Positions 11,801 to 22,669 of a DNA stretch of 64,000 nucleotides are shown here, in pieces. The DNA comes from Batillaria attramentaria (Eukaryota > Mollusca > Gastropoda > Batillariidae), in NCBI GenBank assembly GCA_018292915.2, contig JACVVK020000208.1, forward strand, positions 476,001 through 540,000, written 5' to 3'. The translations under genes were made by a program, and so were the position numbers. The notes under the pieces are model-generated. The model ran no database searches. It was given only the letters and a program-made list of their open reading frames with translations, and was not told the origin of the DNA. Every line of letters begins with the position of its first letter. Position 1 is the stretch's first letter.

Positions 11801-13436
11801 AAAGTGCTTCGCGTTCATTAGGGGTGGAATGAGTTACAATAAAGTGTTCCGCGTTCATTAGGGGTGGAGTGAGTTACAGTAAAGTGTTCCGCGTTCATTA
11901 GGGGTGGAATGAGTTACAGTAAAGTGCTTCGCGTTCATTAGGGGTGGAATGAGTTACAGTAAAGTGCTTCGCGTTCATTAGGGGTGGAATGAGTTACAGT
12001 AAAGTGTTCCGCGTTCATTAGGGGTGGAATGAGTTACAGTAAAGTGTTCCGCGTTCATTAGGGGTGGAATGAGTTACAGTAAAGTGCTTCGCGTTCATTA
12101 GGGGTGGAATGAGTTACAATAAAGTGTTCCGCGTTCATTAGGGGTGGAATGAGTTACAGTAAAGTGCTTCGCGTTCATTAGGGGTGGAATGAGTTACAGT
12201 AAAGTGCTTCGCGTTCATTAGGGGTGGAATGAGTTACAATAAAGTGTTCCGCGTTCATTAGGGGTGGAATGAGTTACAGTAAAGTGGTCCGCGTTCATTA
12301 GGGGTGGAATGAGTTACAGTAAAGTGCTTCGCGTTCATTAGGGGTGGAATGAGTTACAGTAAAGTGCTTCGCGTTCATTAGGGGTGGAATGAGTTACAAT
12401 AAAGTGTTCCGCGTTCATTAGGGGTGGAATGAGTTACAGTAAAGTGTTCCGCGTTCATTAGGGGTGGAATGAGTTACAGTAAAGTGTTCCGCGTTCATTA
12501 GGGGTGGAATGAGTTACAGTAAAGTGCTTCGCGTTCATTAGGGGTGGAATGAGTTACAGTAAAGTGCTTCGCGTTCATTAGGGGTGGAATGAGTTACAAT
12601 AAAGTGTTCCGCGTTCATTAGGGGTGGAATGAGTTACAGTAAAGTGCTTCGCGTTCATTAGGGGTGGAATGAGTTACAGTAAAGTGCTTCGCGTTCATTA
12701 GGGGTGGAATGAGTTACAATAAAGTGTTCCGCGTTCATTAGGGGTGGAATGAGTTACAGTAAAGTGTTCCGCGTTCATTAGGGGTGGAATGAGTTACAGT
12801 AAAGTGCTTCGCGTTCATTAGGGGTGGAATGAGTTACAATAAAGTGTTCCGCGTTCATTAGGGGTGGAATGAGTTACAGTAAAGTGCTTCGCGTTCATTA
12901 GGGGTGGAATGAGTTACAGTAAAGTGTTCCGCGTTCATTAGGGGTGGAATGAGTTACAGTAAAGTGTTCCGCGTTCATTAGGGGTGGAGTGAGTTACAAT
13001 AAAGTGTTCCGCGTTCATTAGGGGTGGAATGAGTTACAGTAAAGTGTTCCGCGTTCATTAGGGGTGGAATGAGTTACAGTAAAGTGTTCCGCGTTCATTA
13101 GGGGTGGAATGAGTTACAGTAAAGTGTTCCGCGTTCATTAGGGGTGGAATGAGTTACAGTAAAGTGCTTCGCGTTCATTAGGGGTGGAATGAGTTACAGT
13201 AAAGTGTTCCGCGTTCATTAGGGGTGGAATGAGTTACAGTAAAGTGTTCCGCGTTCATTAGGGGTGGAATGAGTTACAGTAAAGTGTTCCGCGTTCATTA
13301 GGGGTGGAATGAGTTACAGTAAAGTGTTCCGCGTTCATTAGGGGTGGAATGAGTTACAGTAAAGTGTTCCGTTTCAGTAGGGGTGGCATGAGTTACAGTA
13401 ATGTGCTCCGCGTTCATTAGGGGTGGAATGAGGTAC
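8810..13436. repeat. 40-bp satellite array, about 115 copies
   Basis: The unit is exactly 40 bp and begins GGGGTGGAATGAGTTACA. Copies differ mainly at a few linked sites: ACAGT/GTGCTTC (type A), ACAAT/GTGTTCC (type B) and ACAGT/GTGTTCC (type C). From 9,061 to 10,660 the order is A-A-B repeated 13 times with one extra A, giving a 120-bp higher-order repeat. Beyond about 10,661 the order is irregular, and type C dominates from about 13,021. Edge copies (8,810-8,820 and 13,370-13,436) are degenerate, as expected when unequal exchange homogenises the interior. Because 40 is not a multiple of 3, no long frame spans it. Confidence 0.99.
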
Positions 13437-13596
13437 ATGATAGTGTGAAATTCTCCAAAGCAGAGACTGACGCACATGAGAGTGTTAGGTAAGCTTATGT
13501 CTCTGCCCGAAAGCAGTAAGTACGGCCATTTGTCACCAGGAACTAGACAGTTCAACTTTTTCTAAGACTCTGCCAGGTAGAGTGGAGAATATCTGG

Positions 13597-13635
<39 letters not shown>

Positions 13636-14199
13636 GGAGAGGGGGCCGGTCGCAAACGCAATATGCCCTCCTCCGAAGGGCAGGGGGGAGGGGGGGGGGG
13701 CTTAAGAACGGAAAGAATCAGTGACGTTTGAGAAATCCATAAACGACGAGGGATTTTCGAGAATCTGAAGGGTCTTCCAAATCTAACTCCGATGACCCTG
13801 GGTTGCCAGTACAGTCAACACGGACTGTCAGATCCACCATGACAGGTCAGCAAACACAATGACATGGCAAAGCTGAAGTAGCCGGCACAAGAGGGAGGAA
13901 AAGGGAAGGATTGTCCTGTCAAAAGTCCTAGTCTACGACTCCCCCATTCTCGCGCTCACACAGTACGGTGACTTTGGCTTCTGCGCAAAGTTCACTGGAG
14001 TAAGGCGGGGCGCCTCTGGTTCAGGAGAATGTGTGGACGGGGTCGGCCCGAGTGTTATCGGTGTGATATCTTGATTGCCTCTGACCCCGGGCCCTGTCGA
14101 TCAAAGCGATTGGGGGCGATTATCTGCCCTGTTTTCTCTTGCCTCCCCTTGTCAGCTGGAAAAGCGTGCGATCAGAGCCGCTGTTGACAACTTGTTGAA

Positions 14200-14201
<2 letters not shown>
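13437..14201. other. intergenic DNA with short CA and G-rich runs
   Basis: A CA tract lies at 13,600-13,633 and a G-rich run at 13,682-13,700. The rest is unique GC-balanced sequence with no recognised gene. Confidence 0.5.
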
Positions 14202-14239
<38 letters not shown>

Positions 14240-14240
14240 G
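14202..14240. repeat. (TG)n microsatellite
   Basis: Uninterrupted TG tract of about 38 bp. Confidence 0.95.
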
Positions 14241-14396
14241 TTTCGGACTAGTAGGATGCTGGCACCATGCAATCTTGAATCGTGAATGAAAATCTTGCCA
14301 ATGAAGCAACGTCGACTCCGGTTGTAGTGTTTGTTCTACCACTACTTGCGAAGTGAAGAACTGCCATTTTCTGGTCTGTCCACTTGTGTGTGTGTG

Positions 14397-14823
14397 TAAG
14401 ACATAAGACATAAGACATAAGACATAAGATATAAGACATAAGGCATAAGGCATAAGGCATAAGACATAAGGCATAAGACATAAGACATAGGACATAAGAC
14501 ATAAGGCATAAGGCATAAGACATAAGACATAAGGCATAAGGCATAAGACATAAGACATAAGACATAGGACATAAGACATAAGACATAGGACATAGGACAT
14601 AAGACATAAGACATAGGACATAAGACATAGGACATAGGACATAGGACATAAGACATAAGACATAGGACATAGGACATAAGACATAAGACATAGGACATAG
14701 GACATAAGACATAGGACATAGGACATAGGACATAAGACATAAGACATAGGACATAGGACATAAGACATAAGACATAAGACATAGGACATAAGACATAAGA
14801 CATAAGACATAAGACATAAGATA
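14397..14823 (-). repeat. heptamer array (GACATAA/GACATAG/GGCATAA)n at a LINE 3' end
   Basis: About 60 tandem 7-bp units; the variants are GACATAA, GACATAG and GGCATAA. Since 21 bp equals three units, all three minus-strand frames stay open and spell a 7-residue repeat (MSYVLCL). These frames are artefacts. On the minus strand the array directly follows AATAAAATATC, the 3' terminus of the LINE remnant at 14,824-15,354, so it is best read as that element's expanded tail. Confidence 0.95.
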
Positions 14824-15354
14824 TTTTATTCAATCCCATAAAAGGGAAATTACAACGCCTGCTCCACCTCCTTTGATTAAAAAAAAAAAAAATTATCACA
14901 TTCCCACAAACACCCACTCACTCTGATGCACACACACATTCACGCACTCCCTAAACATAAAAACTTAAATGTATACAAACAAGTAAATACAAAATGGATT
15001 AATAACCGAAAAACTCTAAAAGGTATCACTTTCGTTAAATTGTCCCCTCTTGTAAAAACCATTTGCTGTGGTGATGGCCCGCGGGAGGAATGACCGCTTG
15101 TATCTTTCTGTGCGTGCGGCAGGCAGTCTCCACCTACCACTTCTGTCGATGCGTCGATCGTCAAACTCAGACCTCAAGGGGTGAGTGTCATCAGTCAGTA
15201 TGGTCGAAGTTTTGTCCGTCAGTCATCGGTGGTAGAGCGTATCGAAGTCCGCCTGCCGCCTGCCGACCACTCCCCCCGCTTTCCTCACCACTTTGTCCAC
15301 CCGCCCCTTTTCCCTAGAAGTTAGGTTCCCTCCCCAACACACTGCCCAAAAGTC
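14824..15354 (-). pseudogene. LINE (CR1/L2-type non-LTR) reverse-transcriptase C-terminus and 3' UTR
   Basis: Reading the minus strand from 15,354 gives DFWAVCWGGNLTSREKGR, then VDKVVRKAGGVVGRRQADFD, and later RYKRSFLPRAITTANGF, ending at TAG near 15,016. The CWGGN block, the 'V(R)KAGGVVG' block and the terminal 'RYxRSFLPRAI' block are typical of the last 110 or so residues of CR1/L2-like ORF2 proteins (family knowledge). One in-frame TGA follows LYHR, so it is dead. Downstream is a 3' UTR of about 190 bp with AATAAA (about 14,827-14,832), then the heptamer array. Upstream similarity is cut by the GT microsatellite at 15,360. It is a 5'-truncated, inactive copy. Confidence 0.85.
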
Positions 15355-15359
15355 AAAAC

Positions 15360-15360
15360 G

Positions 15361-15394
<34 letters not shown>
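15360..15394. repeat. (GT)n microsatellite
   Basis: About 34 bp of GT, abutting the upstream edge of the LINE remnant. Confidence 0.95.
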
Positions 15395-15399
<5 letters not shown>

Positions 15400-16155
15400 T
15401 CGCCAAAGTCTGGAATGGAGCCCCCAGCTTCCAACAGGACCTCTGTTACATAAATCTGATTATTAACAACTGAAGGCGAGGAAATGACCGCATGCTGGCC
15501 CTAGCCTATTGTCCACAGGTGTTTGGTCGGGTCCCCACAGGTCTCCACTCGCTACCTGCTCACTGGCTCCCCGCCTTTGTAGCCAGTCTTGAAGGGTCTA
15601 ATAAATTATGCAAGTCTCACTTTCAACAGCGGCTTCCTGAGACCACGAGTGGACGCACAAAAGGCCCGGATTGGGTCCTTGCTACTTTGCCCACGACCGA
15701 GCTCTGACCACGACCGAGCTCTGACAAAGGCCCATAAACGAGAGATATCGAGCGAGCAAACAAAAGCTCATAGACAGGAAATTTTATACAATGTATGTTT
15801 GGTAACGAGATAACTATCCGATGCAGTTTTTTTTTTTTGGGGGGGGGGGGGGGGGACAGTCTCGGTCAGCCTGGAAACAAATATGTTTGTAAGGTATCAG
15901 GCTCTGACCCAACTGTTTTAGTGTACTGTGCTGCAAACGAAACTCCACGACTATTTTCACAGTTCCAGCGGTATATAGTAATTTAGCTGACGTACACATC
16001 ACAATCGACCAATATTGCACATACTGATACATGTATATACAACGGTTAGCGTGTAATATCGTAATCATAGCGTGCACTCATTATCGGGTAATAATAGTTA
16101 TTGTTGGCTAAACTGCCGATGAACTGTGCAACGATTCGTCATGGTGCGCGCGCGC
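15395..16155. other. intergenic DNA, no gene recognised
   Basis: Contains a poly-T/poly-G patch at 15,828-15,856 and unique sequence. Short plus-strand open frames here have no recognisable similarity. Confidence 0.5.

Positions 16156-16217
<62 letters not shown>
16156..16217. repeat. (GT)n microsatellite
   Basis: About 60 bp of uninterrupted GT following GCGCGCGC. Confidence 0.97.
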
Positions 16218-16218
<1 letters not shown>

Positions 16219-16286
16219 GGGTGGGGGTGGGACAGGGTGTCAGCGCAGTTCAGCTTTAAGTCTTTATGTTTGTGATGAGTTCTGAG

Positions 16287-16465
16287 GGTGGGTGGGTGTT
16301 TGGGGGTTTAACGTCCTTTTCCACCACATACGGGTGATATCAAAGACGGGGCAACGATGAGAAAGCCAGCATAAATTAATATTTGGCTCCAGCCGGGATA
16401 CGAACTCACGACCCGAGCATTAGAAGTCCAACGCTCTACCATTCGGCCACCCCGGCTCCCCAAAT
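16287..16465 (-). mobile_element. SINE-I copy with candidate target-site duplication
   Basis: Complete on the minus strand, from GGGGAGCCGGGGTGGCCGAA through the GACTTCTAATG loop, body and (CCCA)n tail. Flanks ATGAGTTCTGAG (16,275-16,286) and ATGAGCTCTAAG (16,467-16,478) look like a 12-bp target duplication with two mismatches. It belongs to the CTTCTAA subfamily. Confidence 0.9.
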
Positions 16466-16685
16466 AATGAGCTCTAAGACGAAAAACAGCCGCTTCCAGG
16501 GCTCTGAGGCTTGTTGCCAAATGAATAGATGTTCTGTTCGGCTGCTGCGACCATTTTCAGTTCGTGACTTTGTGGCATCCAATCAGTAGTAGAGAAATAT
16601 GACTTTCTTTGGTCTAACGCATTCATACCTGTACCATACGTCGATACGACCAAGTCGCTAAAATTAGCCACCAATCAGCGCCGCC

Positions 16686-16982
16686 GGTCTCGTATTGAGA
16701 CTTTGTCATGTCAATATATCGGTCTCATGTCTCGTATTGAGACTTTGTCATGTCAATATATCGGCCTCATGTCTCGTATTGAGACTTTGTCATGTCACTA
16801 TATCGGCCTCATGTCTCGTATTGAGACTTTGTCATGTCACTATATCGGTCTCATGTCTCGTATTGAGACTTTGTCATGTCACTATATCGGTCTCATGTCT
16901 CGTATTGAGACTTTGTCATGTCACTATATCGGTCTCATGTCTCGTATTGAGACTTTGTCATGTCACTATATCGGTCTCATTG
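16686..16982. repeat. 42-bp minisatellite, 7 copies
   Basis: The unit starts TCTCGTATTGAGACTTTGTC and is 42 bp. The first two copies carry GTCAATATATCGG and the rest GTCACTATATCGG. Because 42 is divisible by 3, all plus frames stay open and give 14-residue repeats; the Leu/Cys/Val character of these is not evidence of a protein. Confidence 0.95.
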
Positions 16983-17574
16983 CCTCATTCAGGACCATTG
17001 CTACGTACACTGACGAAACAGTCGTGAAACGGAAGTTTCAAATCGTACCTGCCTTAACTTACCCGAAGCTCCACCTTCACAAGGTGTGCCTTTAAGGGAA
17101 TCTAGCTGAAGAAGTCATCTACCACTACGCTACGCTGGAAGGGCAAGACTGGAAGTTGTAAGGCGACAGAGCCACACGGAGCCGTAAAGCCATAAAGTGG
17201 GGACCAAAGGGGGCAGATTGAAAGCGGTGAATGGAAACGGGAGGAAAGAAGACGAGGCTATTGACAGCCCCCGGTATGGGGGCCTAGGTAACAGGAGAGA
17301 GTGACTGGCGGTTGGAAGGCAGTAGTTGTGGGGCAGGGTAGAACACTGGCTGACTTCTCTACGTATCACGAAAACAACATGGTTGTGTATCGCTACATAT
17401 GTTATGTTAGATAGCTAGTATTATAGGGTACAAAAATAAAAGTCCCCCCCCCCCACCCCTTCTCTTCAACACAACCACAACTTCCTATTTCTGCTTTCTG
17501 GCGAACTTGATATCTGGAAATCGTGACAACGTGAACAATTCTGAAGAAATGAAATAGGGGAAGAGTGGGATAAC
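16983..17574. other. intergenic DNA, no gene recognised
   Basis: Unique sequence; a short poly-C run at 17,444-17,454. No gene seen. Confidence 0.5.
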
Positions 17575-17735
17575 GATAATGATAACGATAACGATAACGA
17601 TAAAGATCCTTTATTTTACAACGGAAGAAAGTTAAAGTCATGGAAATGAACTCTTCCTTGACAGTCCTTATTGCAGGAAACACGAGTATAATCAAAGTGC
17701 AACATTCGCACTAGGCCAAATTTAAATCCACACAG
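17575..17735 (-). mobile_element. dispersed repeat R4, LINE-like 3' end with GATAAC tail
   Basis: On the minus strand it contains TTGCACTTTGATTATACTCG, then TGCAATAAGGACTG, and ends AAAATAAAGGATCTTTATCG followed by (TTATCG)n. Related copies are at 48,605-48,785 and 53,300-53,460 on the plus strand. The AATAAA beside a short tandem tail suggests a non-LTR 3' end; the coding part is absent. Confidence 0.7.
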
Positions 17736-18675
17736 ACATAAAAATCAAATACTTTTGTTGTAGTGAACCCACTGGTAGGCACAGCCCCAAACTTCTTCAG
17801 TAGGAAAGGAGTTAAAAGATGAGATTTTAGGCTTCATCTTTAAAGTAAACAGCATATCACCTTATACCATTAAAATAATTTAACTCTTGCCAGTAGATTT
17901 CTCCAACTGTATTCTACCCAGTGGGTAGAGTTGTATCCCCTCGCACAAGGGGAGAGAATGGGTGGCGGGGCAGTGTGCGCGCTGAGTTATCGTTGTTGGC
18001 GGATTTAAGGAGAAATTGCGGCGAGGGGGACGCCCCAAACCGAGCTGCCAATAAAGATGAAATTCAATGGGGTTTTGTGCCGCTTTCCTTCACTTCACCC
18101 CTCTGGCTTTTCATATCCCTGCTTCTATCCAGGGCCGATTCACGCTCCTGCCTTTTCTTCTACACTCAAGTCGCCATTTCTATATCTCGGGGCTTTGGTG
18201 CTTCGACTTGGGGGCTGTTTTTGTGAGCCGTCAGGCGACAATAACACGGTCCACCCGTCCAAACAGCAAATACCCAGCCCGATATTTCCCCTCGACTCCC
18301 TGCAATGGTTGACACCTCTTCAGTCCTCTCCCCCCCCCCTCCCCTGTCCTCCTTCCTCTTGTTTAATGCTTCACCTATGTTTGCCTGACCTGTGTCCCAG
18401 CTCGGTGTTTTCAGTTGACTGGGTTCACGCATCCTACGGGTTCCCAGAGCGTACGGCATAGACGAGTCTGACGAGCAGACGAGTCTGCTCAAGTGCAGCT
18501 CACCCGATACGTGCTCCATTCAGCTTCACACAGCGACTGGCTGAATTTAAAGGCCGTTGTCTCCAGTGGGATTACCCAGTGCTGTTTCTATATTTGGCCA
18601 AGCTGCAAGAACGAACTTTCTCTAACTGCAATTCTATAAATGCGACTTTTGCGATTTTTGCTTTTTGTTTTTTTC

Positions 18676-18677
<2 letters not shown>
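17736..18677. other. intergenic DNA, no gene recognised
   Basis: Overlapping open frames of 100-135 codons occur at 17,921-18,519 on both strands, but none shows a recognisable domain or codon pattern. I treat them as chance. Confidence 0.5.

Positions 18678-18747
<70 letters not shown>
18678..18747. repeat. (GT)n microsatellite
   Basis: About 68 bp of uninterrupted GT. Confidence 0.98.
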
Positions 18748-18769
18748 TTTAAACGAGTGTGAAACTTTG

Positions 18770-18979
18770 ATTGTAAAGTGGATGTGCAAATAGGTCTGTG
18801 GTGTATGTAATCATGAGTTAGCAGGCTGAAAATCAGGCTTTATCGGTCTGAGGCTGGCATAATTCCGTCAGGTCACACAGGGGCAGATCAAGTAGGCTGC
18901 CATTTCACCAAGGACTTTGCATCCGCCACGTTATTCATAGCGGATTTCACGTCGGCAGTATTACATTTTGGGTACCTGG
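18770..18979. repeat. duplicated segment, copy A (about 210 bp)
   Basis: Shares with 19,362-19,785: TGTAAAGTGGATGTGCA, TTAGCAGGCTGAAAATCAG, TTTCACCAAGGAC, CATTTCACGTCG or similar, and TTTGGGTACCTG. Copies A and B have diverged by scattered substitutions and indels. A SINE-II separates the two copies. Confidence 0.8.
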
Positions 18980-19355
18980 AATAATAATAATAATAATAAT
19001 AACTGGCTCAATGGCTCAAAGCGTCGCGAGCTAAACCCAACGCGCACACTCACAGACGTAAATCACAAGTATTCTCTCAGACACTGGGACATGAGCACAT
19101 GACAATCACGTGGTGCGAAGGGTCAGCTCAGCAATTTAAGTTTCGAAGTTTTTGAATTGCATTTTCTTCAAGTTTTGTGGGCTGAACATTCCCAAAGCAA
19201 AGGGGAAGGAAGCCGGAGTACCTGGAGAGAACCTCCGACGGTCGGCCCGAATGAACGGTGTAACTTACGAGAAAGAAAAATTCTTTGCCCCGAGTGGGAC
19301 TCAAACCTGACCTCTCTCATTGGTGAGAAAGTCTTAACCACTAGACCACCGACCG
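18980..19355 (-). mobile_element. SINE-II, near full length
   Basis: (AAT)n tail at the left, then the body GAATCACAAGTATTC-type text, GGTGCGAAGGGTCAGCTCAG and GCATTTTCTTCAAGTTTTGT. The tRNA-like head at the right reads, on the minus strand, CGGTCGGTGGTCTAGTGGTT (A box) and GGTTTGAGTCCC (B box). It sits exactly between the two copies of the duplicated segment. Confidence 0.88.
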
Positions 19356-19361
19356 TTTCAA

Positions 19362-19785
19362 TGTTTGTAAAGTGGATGTGCAGATAGGTATGCGATGTAT
19401 ATAATCATAACTTAGCAGGCTGAAAATCAGACTTTACCTGGCCTTGTTCAGGTCACACATTAAGTAGACGAATTCGGCTACCGATGATGGAGAATCCAAG
19501 TGATACAATTTCACCAAGGACCCTAGATCTTATCGTTATTTATGGCGCATTTCACGTCGTCAGGGGAGCCGGAATGGTCGAACGGTAGAGCGCTGGACTT
19601 CTAATGCTCGGGTCGTGAGTTCGATCCCGGCTGGGGCCAAATATTTGCGCTGGCTGTTTCATCGTTGCCTCGTCTTTGATATCACCCGTATGTGGTGGAA
19701 AAGGGCGTTAAACCCCCAAACACCTACCCACCCTCACGTCGTCAGTAGTTCATGTACACTTTGGGTACCTGACAGACCTTTCCTC
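19362..19785. repeat. duplicated segment, copy B, interrupted by a SINE-I
   Basis: Matches copy A from TTTGTAAAGTGGATGTGCA to TTTCACGTCGTCAG and resumes after the SINE as TAGTTCATGTACACTTTGGG and TACCTG. The SINE-I at 19,564-19,733 therefore inserted after the duplication (or only in this copy). Confidence 0.8.
19564..19733 (+). mobile_element. SINE-I with 12-bp target-site duplication
   Basis: Head GGAGCCGGAATGGTCGAACG, loop GACTTCTAATG, B box GTTCGATCCC, body CCAAATATTTGCGCTGGC and tail AAACCCCCAAACACC. TCACGTCGTCAG is present at 19,552-19,563 and again at 19,734-19,745, a perfect target duplication that fixes both ends. CTTCTAA subfamily. Confidence 0.95.
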
Positions 19786-20569
19786 TCTTCAAAGTGTACC
19801 TCCACATTCTACCCGTCCTCTTTCATCGTCTATTGGTGTCTGGGTTTATAGCATCGCCAACTTCAGGGACTAAAGTATCTATTTTTCTGCTTTCTGGTCC
19901 GAACGCTGTTTTCCTGTCGTCTTTTGTTGTCCCGTGTTTTTCTGCCCGAACCGCCAGTCAAAACCGATGCTTTGTTCGGCGTGTTCTAAAGATTCAGCGG
20001 TGTGAAAACTCGCAGATGAAAATCCTTCGCTCTTCTTTTCAAGTCTCGTTTGTGCAGAATTTATGCCTGCCATGCGACGAGAAAGACTTTCCCGTCAAAA
20101 TATTAATGCAATTTTAAATCGTTGCCCGCACGCCCACAGCGAGGCTCGTTCTGGCCGCCTCTTTCTCTCTCTTTCTTTCGCCATGACGAGTAGGATACTC
20201 CCACTGGCACTTCGTTCTTCCGTGCCTTGTGTTTTCTTTTGAAGAAGGAGGTAGCGGTCTATTGCTTTCTATTTGTTTGAATCTTTTGGGAGCGATTTCG
20301 AGGTGCGTCATGCAATAGATTGAATTTTCATTAGAGACGTTTTTTGGGAGAGACGGTTTACATTAAAAGTGATATTGAAATTGTGGCATATTCAGGGGAG
20401 TTCAATCGTGAAGAAAAAGCTGCTAAACTAATGTATTGAATATTCACGCGGCAGCTGGTGCTTGGCAGCATCTTTTGTGTCGTAGAAAGTTGGGAAGAGA
20501 AATATTTGAAAGTAATAAATCACTCGCCGATCATTTTTAACGTGTTACGCCTGGGGCCACCTACTTGGA
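19786..20569. other. low-repeat island, no gene recognised
   Basis: About 780 bp of unique sequence with AT-rich homeodomain-type words, for example AATATTAATGCAATTTTAAA near 20,098. Open frames are short and show no similarity. It is one of several islands that could be conserved regulatory DNA; see findings. Confidence 0.35.
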
Positions 20570-20588
20570 GAGAGAGAGAGAGAGAGAG

Positions 20589-20662
<74 letters not shown>
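20570..20662. repeat. composite (GA)n - CTCTCT - (CA)n microsatellite
   Basis: A short GA tract, CTCTCTT linker and about 64 bp of CA. On the minus strand this is the GT-then-GA order seen at several other loci. Confidence 0.95.
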
Positions 20663-20663
<1 letters not shown>

Positions 20664-20984
20664 CCATTATCATAAGCCCATAAATACCCCATTCAATCCG
20701 GCCCTAATTCGTAGTCTGGTATTTACTTGTAAATTAATTACTTAATAAATCAAAATAATTGTAGTGATGGCTAAAGCAAAATGTTGCCCCAATAATATTG
20801 TGTTTCAGCTACGACTTTTATTTCACAGACAGGAAAATAAATTCATCATCTTGAGTAACTATGATATAAAGATAACGTAAAGATATGTATGCTTTTGCTG
20901 TTCCAGTGTATTTGAGTCCGATGCTTACCACAACGTAGACAGCAGCCGTCACCGTGAAGACAATAATAATATTAGTATTAATAC

Positions 20985-20988
20985 ACTG

Positions 20989-21021
<33 letters not shown>

Positions 21022-21370
21022 ATGATAATAATAGTGCCACAGAGTTGTGTGGACGTTTTACCCAATTTCTTGAGTAAGCTCAAAGCGCAGCGAACTCAGT
21101 GAATCCAGTACGCACGCTCCCATGAATCACACGCATTCTCTCAAAACACTGAACACATCAGTTACAATTACGTGTTGCGAAGGGTAAACTTAGTAATATA
21201 AGCGTCGGGATTTAGAATTGCATTTATTTTCAAATTGTGTGGGCTGGACATTTCCAAAGCGATGTCATAGGCGGCAGAACTTGTCAAAGGTTTGCCCACA
21301 TTTAGCCGTGTCGGGTTTCGAACCCCAAACCTTGTAATCGAAAGTCCAACGAGCAGCCGCCTCGGCTGTG
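20985..21370 (-). mobile_element. SINE-II relative with a different tRNA-like head
   Basis: (ACT)n/(AAT)n tail, then TTTTACCCAATTTCTTGAG, ATCACACGCATTCTCTC, GTGTTGCGAAGGGT and TTAGAATTGCATTTATTTTC shared with SINE-II. The right end does not match the usual SINE-II head. On the minus strand it reads CCGAGGCGGCTGCTCGTTGG ... GGGTTCGAAACCCGACACGG, another tRNA-like B box. A head swap or a different subfamily is possible. Confidence 0.75.
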
Positions 21371-22669
21371 GCCAACAATTGGCACTGAAAAAAACTTCTG
21401 TATGCGTAGAGTGGTGATCAGGTGAAAGTAACCAACTCGACTAAACTGATTGGCATGTTTGTAGTCTGGGCAGTCTTCGACGCATTCATTTCAAGATCTC
21501 TGCTTCAAACACGCCTGTGTTTTCATGGGCTCTGTTTATGTTGTGAGTTGGGTTTCGACTCGGCTAGCCACAAGACACTGGATCCAAAAAGATAAAAGAA
21601 GGTCTTGGTCAGCCCAGACCTTATCTGTCCCCGGAGGTGTCAAGGGAGAGCAGTCAAGCACTCGGTCAGTCACTCTCTGGGGCACAGAGTCTTCCAGTGG
21701 AAAGTACCTCTGTGCACGGTGGGGAAATGGCGCTCACTGCGCTACCGTGACGGGCCTAAACTGTCTCGGTGCTCTCAAACACAAGGTCGCGCACTATGTC
21801 ATCCTTGACCAGCTTTGAACCCAGAGGGAACCTCAGTGGCGCAAGTGACGGTAGGCTGTCTTCAGAGTGAAAGTAGGCGTGTTTCTGAATCAGAGACATA
21901 CATAACATGTCTCTGTCTGAATGGACAGATCTATTATTACATTCAGTCCTAGAGCACGGATGTGTATGCTTTTGTAATCGTCTTTCATTCCACCACAAGG
22001 CAGGTACGTGATCGTCTGCACCGTGCAATAATACTTGCCTGTAGAGTGCAGCACCTTTGCCTGTCAGAGTGCAACCCCCTTGCCGTTTACCCACATCCTG
22101 TTGGATCAGTGTACCACGTAAACAGTGCCATCAAAGCGCAACAATAATAGTCCGCTGGCAAAGATTTTGCCCAAACCAAAAGTGGTCGGATATTCAAGAC
22201 TTCGTTTCAAATCGATTCATATGACACACAAGTCTCTGCTTTTCTAAAAAAAATTCGCCATTTTTAAAAATGGCGCTGGGTGTAAGCAGTCACATTTTCA
22301 CGCCCCGCCGAAAAGGGACTGCACTCTGGAGTCTATCGGTCAGTTTGACATTTTCCTGTATACAAAGAAGTGGTTTATGTCACTGGGGTTACTTTTCTTT
22401 CCATGTTATCAAAGGCCGCTGACAAAGACAAACGTTCAACACAGATAGATTCCGTGGTTTGAGGTGCTCCCGCAGACAAACCCGCTTGTTTCGTTTCTGA
22501 TATCATGTTGTTGCTTCAAACAGATCGCTTTTAAAGCCGAAGAAGTGCATTGATGCAACGAAGCTGCTGAAATTGTGGCTGTATCTGGAGTTTCTTTGTA
22601 ACACAGTACGGCCAGATAACGATGAACTGGATCACATGTGCAGACCGAAACATTTAACGAATAGATTTG
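21371..22669. other. intergenic DNA, no gene recognised
   Basis: Unique sequence. A perfect hairpin-forming palindrome GCCATTTTTAAAAATGGC lies at 22,257-22,274. Open frames around 21,525-22,147 overlap on both strands with no recognised domain. Confidence 0.5.

Noticed and set aside
8810..13436. CRISPR-like array reading of the 40-bp repeats
   Set aside because: There are no unique spacers. Units are contiguous and the host is eukaryotic; it is a satellite.
14172..14917. Three long minus-strand frames with a 7-residue MSYVLCL repeat
   Set aside because: A 7-bp repeat keeps all three frames open and gives the same heptapeptide in each. It is a tandem-repeat artefact, not a protein.
16695..17095. 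110- and 130-codon frames with 14-residue repeats
   Set aside because: Produced by the 42-bp minisatellite in multiple frames.
21756..22094. 112-codon minus-strand frame
   Set aside because: No recognised domain or repeat partner, and plus-strand frames overlap it. Not enough to call a gene.
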